Below are positions 27,075 to 33,139 of a DNA stretch of 64,000 nucleotides, one piece after another. The stretch lies in the NCBI RefSeq assembly GCF_034424215.1, contig NZ_CP139960.1, positions 2,604,001 to 2,668,000 of the forward strand, given 5' to 3'. Position numbers and translations under genes: made by a program. Source of the DNA: Niabella yanshanensis (GTDB taxonomy: Bacteria > Bacteroidota > Bacteroidia > Chitinophagales > Chitinophagaceae). Under the pieces are notes generated by a model that was given only the letters and a program-made list of their open reading frames with translations, had not been told where the DNA came from and did not search any database. The first letter of the stretch is position 1. The number at the start of each line of letters is the position of its first letter.

Positions 27075-28118
27075 TTATTTTATTTCAATTTTAGCTTCCT
27101 GATTTTGTTGTTGTAAATAGTCTTTGTCATATTTATATTGTTTTTTGTAAAGTGTATACATTAGTTCCAATAGTTTTCTTTGCACAGCTACAGCTGCTTT
27201 CATTTTTATTCCATGTTTTCCTACCAGCCTTGCAAAGATGGCTTTAAACCGATCGTCGTGCCGGATGGCTGCTAAAGCTGGCAGGTGTAGGGATTTTCTT
27301 AGGTGTTTATTGCCTTTCTTGGATATTTTCGGCTTGCCCTTTACCGAAGTGCCAGATTGCTTTTCTTTTACGTCCAGTCCCGCATAGCTGGTTAATTGCT
27401 TTTTGCTTCGTATTAAATCAAAGCCATTAGTTTCAGCCAGTACAGTAGCAGCTGTTAATAGTCCTACACCTGGTATAGAAGCCAATAATTCTACATCAGC
27501 TTTTATTTTTTCATTTGACTTTATCAAAACATTGAATTCTCCTACAACCTGGGCAATCTGTTTGTCTAAAAAAGTTATTTGCTTTTTAAGCCTGCCTATA
27601 GTGCCTTTTAGCGGTTCTACCTCTGCCTGCTCTGCATGGAGCTGATTTTTAGCCACTGTGCGGGCTTGAACGATCTGGTCCCGCTCTCTGACCAATTGTC
27701 TCATTTGCTTAAATACCGGGTGTGGTGGATGCCAGTCATCTGATTTTCTTTCCAGCCCAAACAGCGTAATAGCTTCGGAAGCTGTTTTGTCTGTAACCGT
27801 TCTTACATCCAGTGTGCGGGCATAGTTACTGATTTTATTAGGCAGTATGATGCTTACAGATTGGCTGTTGAGATATAGAAAATGAGCCAGTTTTTCATGG
27901 TATACCCCCGTAGATTCCATTACATAACGCACTTCAATACTTTCAATAGCGAACTTCTTTACCCAACTCACCAGCGAATCAAACCCTTTGGCATTGTTGC
28001 TAAATGTTTTATAGCACCAGATCTCCGGGCTCCAGTCATCATACATTCTCCCAAGAGCTACAACCAACTCTTTCTGTGACACATCAATACCACATACCTG
28101 CTTTACAATTTGTCGCAT
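27075..28118 (-). CDS. IS110 family transposase
   Basis: A 347-residue recombinase. The N-terminal RuvC-like domain contains GIDVSQKEL (first Asp) and YVMESTGVYHEKL (Glu), then TVTDKTASEAI, where the third acidic residue is present but the usual fourth Asp three residues later is Ala. A coiled region follows, and then the C-terminal Tnp domain with SIPGVGLLTAATVLAE and SGTSVKGKPKISKKGN, which should carry the catalytic Ser. The full length suggests an intact gene. Proteins of this family use a bridge RNA from the element's own non-coding end. Confidence 0.93.
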   Translation of the reverse strand: MRQIVKQVCGIDVSQKELVVALGRMYDDWSPEIWCYKTFSNNAKGFDSLVSWVKKFAIESIEVRYVMESTGVYHEKLAHFLYLNSQSVSIILPNKISNYARTLDVRTVTDKTASEAITLFGLERKSDDWHPPHPVFKQMRQLVRERDQIVQARTVAKNQLHAEQAEVEPLKGTIGRLKKQITFLDKQIAQVVGEFNVLIKSNEKIKADVELLASIPGVGLLTAATVLAETNGFDLIRSKKQLTSYAGLDVKEKQSGTSVKGKPKISKKGNKHLRKSLHLPALAAIRHDDRFKAIFARLVGKHGIKMKAAVAVQRKLLELMYTLYKKQYKYDKDYLQQQNQEAKIEIK

Positions 28119-28345
28119 ACCAATAGTTTTTAAATAAAAAGTAAAAGTGAAAAATCTCTCTCCGGCTTTTCTCCTGGCCGGATATTCTGGTTATAAAGTC
28201 TTACCTTATACCTTACATTCTGTTCAGTCTCCAAGAGATAAAAAAGAGTGAGGCTGTATCTCCGCGAGAGCATACTAAAAGTTGCTTAGAAAAGAGACGT
28301 GCTCTCACTCTTTTTCACTTTATAAAAATCAAATCTATTGGTATC
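28119..28345 (-). ncRNA. Putative IS110 bridge RNA region
   Basis: The 227 bases upstream of the transposase are bounded by inverted copies of ATACCAATAG (28117-28126 and 28335-28344), and inside these lie inverted copies of AAGTGAAAAA. Further in, on the minus strand, AAAGAGTGAG pairs with CTCACTCTTT around an open loop (about 28246-28315), and TCCGGC pairs with GCCGGA (about 28162-28183). Between these hairpins lies ATCTCTTGGA, identical to a 10-mer at 26990-26999 near the other end of the element, as expected if a guide loop matches a donor end. The RNA boundaries are not known. Confidence 0.5.
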
Positions 28346-28491
28346 TTCATTCAAAATCTCAAAGAACTACATAAAAAACAAACATAGGAGAAGGGAGATG
28401 GAGAGATAACGCAGGGGAAAGCACCAATTGTGTAAAAGCTATCTGTTAAGGATTATACCTCCGCAATTTTGACGTTAAGAACGCTATAGTT

Positions 28492-28705
28492 GAGGTTATA
28501 CAACCAATATTTTGGGGATCGGAACCACTCGCATGGGGTTCTGAACTTATCCGACGGGGTCTTTTACCTATCCGGCGGGGTTATCAACCTCATCGTTGGG
28601 GTTGGTAAACCTATAATTTGGGGTTATACAACCCCAATTTTGGGGTTCGGAACCACCCGGTCGGGGTTCTAAACCTCATCACTGGGGTTGATGAGCCTGT
28701 CCGGA
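28492..28705. repeat. Tandem array of ten 21/22-bp units
   Basis: Units start at 28492, 28514, 28535, 28556, 28577, 28598, 28620, 28642, 28663 and 28684, a period of 21 or 22 bases. Each has the form GGGGTT-N3/4-AACC-N8, so GGTT and AACC form a small inverted repeat, while the eight-base spacers vary (for example TCATCGTT, CCAATTTT). A further unit-like match, GGGGTCGGAACCTCAT, stands at 28767, about four periods on. The weak frame through it is a by-product of the 21-base period. Confidence 0.8.
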
Positions 28706-28819
28706 TGTATTAATAACCCACCAAAGCTATGCTTTACTGATCTGTACCTATTTTAACCCCGCGCGCGGGGTCGGAACCTCATAAACAAGCAGGCCACATT
28801 GTGTATCTACTCAGCGTAT

Positions 28820-28910
28820 CCTCTGCGCCCTTATTTCTCTGCGGTTAAATGTCTTATCAATTCACAGGTATTATTAACCGCGGAGAACAAGAAAAGGAGA
28901 GATAATGCAG
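28820..28910. repeat. Inverted pair of an intergenic repeat (AACCGCGGAGA type)
   Basis: 28820-28850 contains, in reverse orientation, the sequence ATTTAACCGCAGAGA, and 28873-28910 contains ATTAACCGCGGAGA followed by GGAGAGATAATGCAG. The second is the intact counterpart of the copy that appears split by the IS110 element. Such CGCAGAG-type borders resemble those around small GxxExxY cassettes. No gene remains between the two arms. The rest of 28706-28973 shows no feature apart from an extra unit of the 21-bp array. Confidence 0.5.
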
Positions 28911-28973
28911 CGTAAGGTTATTAGCATCGTAATATATCAAAGGAATGATATGATGTATTTGTAATATTGCCTT

Positions 28974-29453
28974 ATGAATCTGAGGAAAGTAAAAGCTACC
29001 GATAATGCTACGTTGGCTGCCATTATAAGCAGCGCATTTGATGATTACGATGCACCCAAAAGGGGAACCGTGTATTCTGATCCTACAACCGATGACTTGT
29101 ATACATTATTTCAAACAGAGCGATCGGTATTATGGGTGGCTGAAATAAACGGAGCAATTGTCGGCTGTTGCGGCGTTTATCCTACACCGGAACTTCCTGC
29201 CAACTATGCTGAACTCGTAAAGTTTTATTTAAACAAAACCGCCCGCGGGCTGGGTGTGGGCCGCGCGTTGATGGAACAATGCACCCAGTCGGCTATTGAG
29301 CTGGGGTATACCCACCTGTACCTGGAAAGCCTGCCGCAGTTTAGCAATGCTGTAAGCATTTACGAAAAGCAGGGCTACCAGTTGCTGGATCATCCTTTGG
29401 GTGAGTCGGGGCATACCTCCTGTGATATATGGATGGTGAAGGAGCTGGGATAA
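28974..29453 (+). CDS. GNAT family N-acetyltransferase
   Basis: A 159-residue acyl-CoA-dependent acetyltransferase. The core has VLWVAEINGAIVGCCGVYP for strands 2-4 and the acetyl-CoA loop ARGLGVGRALMEQC (the R/QxxGxG/A motif), then LYLESLPQFSNAVSIYEKQGY. The substrate is unknown. It stands alone between the repeat zone and the RAYT gene, and a GAGTC-type palindrome follows 7 bases after its stop. Confidence 0.9.
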   Translation: MNLRKVKATDNATLAAIISSAFDDYDAPKRGTVYSDPTTDDLYTLFQTERSVLWVAEINGAIVGCCGVYPTPELPANYAELVKFYLNKTARGLGVGRALMEQCTQSAIELGYTHLYLESLPQFSNAVSIYEKQGYQLLDHPLGESGHTSCDIWMVKELG

Positions 29454-29460
29454 AAGATAT

Positions 29461-29490
29461 GGGCGAGTCCGCCGGCGCAGAGACTCGCCC
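29461..29490. repeat. REP-like palindrome (GAGTC type)
   Basis: GGGCGAGTC (29461-29469) and GACTCGCCC (29482-29490) form a perfect 9-bp stem. It shares the GAGTC/GACTC ends with three other palindromes around the RAYT gene and may also end transcription of the GNAT gene. Confidence 0.7.
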
Positions 29491-29527
29491 AGCAGAATGA
29501 TACCTAAACTAACCCGCAATGTCCATA

Positions 29528-29570
29528 GCCGAGTCTTACCACGGGCTGCGTGCGTTGGCCTGGACTCGGC
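29528..29570. repeat. REP-like palindrome (GAGTC type), long loop
   Basis: GCCGAGTC (29528-29535) pairs with GACTCGGC (29563-29570) around a 27-base GC-rich loop. It lies just beyond the 3' end of the RAYT transposase gene. Confidence 0.65.
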
Positions 29571-29592
29571 GCCTAACGGTATGCGCCAGGCG

Positions 29593-30174
29593 CTAACGAG
29601 TCAGGTCGATATCTGCCAACTCTAAATAATGTAGCACTTTGTAACACCCTTGTTCGCCTGTAGCATAATATTTTGCAGAACAATGCAAATAGTTTACCGG
29701 GGTATCCGCCAGCATCCACTTCCCTTTGCAAGGATTGGCATTGGTATAATTAAGTTTCTGCCTTAGAAAGGCATTGGTTCTGCATTCTTTCCAGTTAAAA
29801 GAACTTTCCCAAACCTCATGTAGTTTATTTCTTTCCCTATCAGACATGTTAACGTTCCACTCCAGCTTTCGCAATAGCGTTTCCTCGCTCATTGCTTTTA
29901 AACGTTTTACAATGGCATAAGCCATAAATCTTTTACCATTTCCAACTATCGTGTTAATCGATTGAATGGTATTTCTGAAAGCAATTAATACATGTATATG
30001 ATTGGGCATAATAACATATCCCACGATATAATGTCCTTTACTTTTCAGGTAATCGAACCACTTATATACCAGATCGTAACCATCAACAAGTTGTATCAAA
30101 GGTCGCCAGTGCAGGCAGGTAAAAGTGATGAAATATACCCCTTCCGGTTCGGTGATTTTTCCTTTGGTTGGCAT
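29593..30174 (-). CDS. REP-associated tyrosine transposase (RAYT, TnpA_REP)
   Basis: A 193-residue Y1 HUH-type nuclease related to IS200/IS605 transposases. It has the N-terminal VYFITFTCLHWRPLI, the HUH motif in VIMPNHIHVLIAF and a long helix that should carry the catalytic Tyr (KRFMAYAIVKRL). The C-terminal part (SSFNWKECRTNAFLRQKLNY) fits the subgroup common in Bacteroidota. It appears intact and solitary. Palindromes with GAGTC/GACTC stems at 29461-29570 and 30781-30839 are its likely cognate REP sequences, which such proteins nick and spread. Confidence 0.88.
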   Translation of the reverse strand: MPTKGKITEPEGVYFITFTCLHWRPLIQLVDGYDLVYKWFDYLKSKGHYIVGYVIMPNHIHVLIAFRNTIQSINTIVGNGKRFMAYAIVKRLKAMSEETLLRKLEWNVNMSDRERNKLHEVWESSFNWKECRTNAFLRQKLNYTNANPCKGKWMLADTPVNYLHCSAKYYATGEQGCYKVLHYLELADIDLTR

Positions 30175-30251
30175 AACATAAAGTTACGATTCCTTTAAGT
30201 AAAAAGGATTAGCCAGTCGCTCGGTCCATAGTCCCCTCAATTACTATGCGG

Positions 30252-30695
30252 TCAATGATCTCCTAAAAAGCCAACTCTTAATACCAGCATATCTTCGTAT
30301 CTTTTAGCAATTTGTCCATTCCATTCTTTGTTTTTAGGAAGTTCGGGGTGTCGTCCATACTTGCCCTGTGCATCCATCACTGTTACCAGTAAACGTCTGT
30401 TATTTACCCAGGCCCCTCTTTTACTTTTAACGTCTTCTACACCGACGAAGAAAAATACAAAAGTTGCACTGCGTGGGCCTTCTATATCTGGCATATTTGC
30501 ATTTTCAGGATTGCCAAATGCTGCCTTTATGGGCACTCTGGAACTGTCGAGTAAAACCTTCAAAGGCTTGAGCGTAAAACTATCTTTAATTGCTTTAAGA
30601 TGTTCCAAATTTTTCTTTATGGCTAAGCTATCAGACTGGGCTACGGCATTTTTCATAATAAGGCTAATTGTCAGTAAATAAAGATATCTTCTCAT
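30252..30695 (-). CDS. Secreted protein of unknown function
   Basis: A 147-residue protein whose ATG at 30695 leads straight into a signal peptide (MRRYLYLLTISLIMKNAVAQ). A more upstream in-frame ATG would include the purH terminator and bury the signal. The mature part contains RSATFVFFFVGVEDV and NNRRLLVTVMDAQGKYG, mostly beta structure. No family is recognised. It lies between the RAYT gene and purH. Confidence 0.65.
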   Translation of the reverse strand: MRRYLYLLTISLIMKNAVAQSDSLAIKKNLEHLKAIKDSFTLKPLKVLLDSSRVPIKAAFGNPENANMPDIEGPRSATFVFFFVGVEDVKSKRGAWVNNRRLLVTVMDAQGKYGRHPELPKNKEWNGQIAKRYEDMLVLRVGFLGDH

Positions 30696-30726
30696 ACTGC
30701 TTATAGATCCCACCTTGCTGTATTTC

Positions 30727-30763
30727 CACAAAAACAAACCCCCACTGTTTACAACAGCGGGGG
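30727..30763 (-). terminator. Intrinsic terminator of the racemase-purH unit
   Basis: On the minus strand CCCCC-G-CTGTT pairs with AACAG-T-GGGGG around a three-base loop, with one mismatch, and is followed by TTTGTTTTTG. It lies about 80 bases past the purH stop, beyond two palindromes. Confidence 0.75.
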
Positions 30764-30780
30764 TCAATGTCGTCATTTAC

Positions 30781-30839
30781 GTCGAGTCCTGTAGAAGAGA
30801 CTCGATTATTTTTCGTCGAGTCCTGCTAGAGACTCGACG
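30781..30839. repeat. Two tandem REP-like palindromes (GAGTC type)
   Basis: The first has GTCGAGTC (from 30781) against GACTCGA (30799-30805). The second has CGTCGAGTC (30814-30822) against GACTCGACG (30831-30839), a perfect 9-bp stem. They share the stem core GTCGAGTCCT and lie immediately after the purH stop codon. They match the palindromes next to the RAYT gene. Confidence 0.75.
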
Positions 30840-30841
30840 AA

Positions 30842-32368
30842 TTAATGCTTAAAATGTCTCATACCTGTCAGTACCATGGCCAGGTTATTTTCCTTGCAAT
30901 ACTCGATAGAATCTTTATCGCGGATTGAACCACCGGGCTGAATAAAGGCGGCAATACCCGCGCTGTGCGCTATTTGCACGCTATCATTGAAGGGGAAGAA
31001 CGCATCACTCGCTAACACCGCTCCATTCAGGTCGAAACCAAATTGTTTTGCTTTTTCTAATGAATGACGTACCGCATCTACACGGCTGGTTTGTCCGGCG
31101 CCTTTGCCTACCAATTGCTTGCTCTTTACCAATGCAATGGCATTTGATTTTAAATGCTTGCAGATGATGTTCGCAAATTCGAGGTCTGCTTTTTCTTCGG
31201 CTGTTGCGGCACGGCCACCTTCTTCTTTCCACTCGGTATAAGAACCTTCGTCAACGGCTTGTTGCAATACGCCGTTCAATACCGATTTGAACTGCACTTT
31301 TACCTGCGGTAATTCTTTCAGCTGTAATAAGATCCTGTTCTTTTTAGACTTCAGGATGGTTAAAGCCGCCTCATCAAACGCAGGTGCAATTAACACTTCA
31401 AAGAAGATCTCGTTGATGGCATTGGCCGTAGCTTCATCAATCGTACCATTGGTAACCAATACACCACCAAAAGCGCTTTCAGGGTCACCTGCCAAAGCAG
31501 TAGCCCAGGCATCAGCGGTAGTGCTGCGACCACCTACGCCGCAAACGTTGGTATGCTTAATGATCGCGAAAACTGTATCGCTATCTTTAGGGAACTCAGC
31601 AATCAGCTGTACTGCCGCATCAACATCTACCAGGTTATTATAAGAAAGCTCTTTACCATTTAATTTTTCAAACAGCTTATCATAATCGCCGTAGAAAACG
31701 CCCTGCTGGTGAGGGTTTTCGCCGTAACGCATAATTTTAGGATGCGTTTCGGAATGGAAGAAATATTCAACATCAGCATTGGTAGTATTGAAATACTTAG
31801 CAATCGCCACATCGTAATGTCCTACCGTTTCAAATGCTTTTGCAGCAAAACCTTTACGCTGTTCGATAGAGGTTTCACCGTTCTGGGTTTTCAATAATTC
31901 TGTAATAGCGGCATAATCTTTTTTAGCAGCCACTACTAAAACATCTTTGAAATTTTTAGCGGCAGCGCGTATCATCGACGGACCACCAATATCAATTTTT
32001 TCGATAATCGCTTTTTCTTCGGTTGTAGAAGCTACCGTTTCCTCAAAAGGATAAAGGTCTACAATCACCAGGTCTATCTCTGGTATATTGTACTGCTTCA
32101 TTTCCTGCACATCAGTTTCCAGATCTCTCCTGCCCAAAATACCACCAAACACCGATGGGTGCAAGGTTTTAACACGTCCCCCTAAAATAGAAGGATAGGT
32201 TGTGAGGTTTTCAACCGGCACCACGGGTATACCCAGGTCTTCAATAAATTTTTGTGTACCACCTGTGGTATAAATGGTAATACCGAGGCGATCTAATTCT
32301 TTAACAATAGGTTCCAGGCCGTCTTTATAAAAAACGGAAATGAGGGCTGATTGAATTTTTTTGTTCAT
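30842..32368 (-). CDS. purH: Bifunctional AICAR transformylase / IMP cyclohydrolase
   Basis: A 508-residue enzyme for the last two steps of purine synthesis: formylation of AICAR by 10-formyl-THF and ring closure to IMP. The N-terminal cyclohydrolase domain shows TGGTQKFIEDLG, GGRVKTLHPSVFGGIL and GGPSMIRAAAKN. The C-terminal transformylase has LRYGENPHQ-type residues (MRYGENPHQQGVFY), AIIKHTNVCG with the catalytic Lys-His, and SDAFFPFNDSV. The length is normal. It follows the racemase homologue by 27 bp. Confidence 0.97.
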   Translation of the reverse strand: MNKKIQSALISVFYKDGLEPIVKELDRLGITIYTTGGTQKFIEDLGIPVVPVENLTTYPSILGGRVKTLHPSVFGGILGRRDLETDVQEMKQYNIPEIDLVIVDLYPFEETVASTTEEKAIIEKIDIGGPSMIRAAAKNFKDVLVVAAKKDYAAITELLKTQNGETSIEQRKGFAAKAFETVGHYDVAIAKYFNTTNADVEYFFHSETHPKIMRYGENPHQQGVFYGDYDKLFEKLNGKELSYNNLVDVDAAVQLIAEFPKDSDTVFAIIKHTNVCGVGGRSTTADAWATALAGDPESAFGGVLVTNGTIDEATANAINEIFFEVLIAPAFDEAALTILKSKKNRILLQLKELPQVKVQFKSVLNGVLQQAVDEGSYTEWKEEGGRAATAEEKADLEFANIICKHLKSNAIALVKSKQLVGKGAGQTSRVDAVRHSLEKAKQFGFDLNGAVLASDAFFPFNDSVQIAHSAGIAAFIQPGGSIRDKDSIEYCKENNLAMVLTGMRHFKH

Positions 32369-32395
32369 GATTGATATGTGATGTGATGTTGTTTT

Positions 32396-33085
32396 TTAAC
32401 TTAAAGCAAATGCTACGGCAGCATCTGAGTGAATTTTTGTGGTATCAAAGCCCGGAATAGTTAAATGCTCCTGCTTTATTAATAACGGTATTTCGGTACA
32501 ACCCAGTATAACGCCTTCGGCACCCTGAGCTATTAACTGATCAATAATTTTTAAAAAGCCAGCCCTGGTTTCCTCCGTTACAATACCTTTATACAGCTCT
32601 GCTTCCAGCTTTTGGGCTATATAATTTCGGCCCTCCTCATCAGGTATAATTGCCCCGATGCCTTTTTCCTCCAGCTTGTTTTTAAAGAAATCGCGCTCCA
32701 TGGTAAACTTCGTTCCCAGCAATGCCACTTTTTTAAGGCCTTTTGCCCGGATGGCTTCAGCAGTTGCCACGGCTACATGAATCAGGGGCACATCAATAAC
32801 CTGCGCTACCCTGTCTGCCAGCAAATGCATCGTATTGGCACCCAACAAAATAGCTTCCGCACCGGCTTTCTGAAGACTGTCGCAGGCCTGGGAAAGGATC
32901 AAAAATGTTCCCTCCCAGTTATCAGCGAGATTGTTATTGTGTATTTCCTGGAAATTAACGGAATAAATAATGCACTCCGCATAATTAAGGCCACCCAATT
33001 TTGCATTGATGCCCTCATTAATGTATCTGTAATAATCGGTTGTGGATACCCAGCTAATGCCGCCCACCAGTCCCAGTTTTTTCAT
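32396..33085 (-). CDS. Aspartate/glutamate racemase family protein lacking the first catalytic Cys
   Basis: A 229-residue protein of the Asp/Glu racemase superfamily, related to YgeA. The N-terminus MKKLGLVGGISWVST and the second catalytic Cys in VILGCTEIPLL are present. The first catalytic position, normally Cys or Thr before the NT of CNTMH, is Ala here (LLGANTMHL). Two-base racemisation therefore seems unlikely, and a one-base activity such as a decarboxylase or lyase is possible. It precedes purH in an operon with its own strong promoter. Confidence 0.87.
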   Translation of the reverse strand: MKKLGLVGGISWVSTTDYYRYINEGINAKLGGLNYAECIIYSVNFQEIHNNNLADNWEGTFLILSQACDSLQKAGAEAILLGANTMHLLADRVAQVIDVPLIHVAVATAEAIRAKGLKKVALLGTKFTMERDFFKNKLEEKGIGAIIPDEEGRNYIAQKLEAELYKGIVTEETRAGFLKIIDQLIAQGAEGVILGCTEIPLLIKQEHLTIPGFDTTKIHSDAAVAFALS

Positions 33086-33108
33086 TGAAATTGATCTGAA
33101 TGAGTGCG

Positions 33109-33139
33109 CAAATGTACGCTAATACAGGCTCATTACAAA
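33109..33139 (-). promoter_or_regulatory. Consensus promoter of the racemase-purH operon
   Basis: On the minus strand TTTG (33136-33139) and TACATTTG (33109-33116) are separated by exactly 19 bases. The promoter overlaps the 3' end of comEC and lies 24 bases before the racemase ATG. Confidence 0.75.

Larger units (their letters stand above)
26977..28399 (-). mobile_element. IS110 family insertion sequence (ends approximate)
   Basis: A 1.4-kb element with one transposase gene on the minus strand and a structured non-coding segment upstream of it, the layout of the IS110 group. Outer limits are inferred from an interrupted repeat: ATTAACCGCTGAGA lies at 26963-26976 and GGAGAGATAACGCAG at 28400-28414. 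The same two parts stand only about 10 bases apart in an unbroken copy at 28873-28910. No terminal inverted repeats are expected for IS110. The exact ends cannot be fixed by eye. Confidence 0.7.

Noticed and set aside
28490-28672. A 60-codon reading frame in the 21-bp array
   Set aside because: The frame exists because the repeat period is a multiple of three for most units; composition and lack of a start context argue against a gene.
28492-28705. CRISPR-like array
   Set aside because: Repeats are degenerate, the unit is only 21-22 bases with 8-base spacers, and no cas genes are near.
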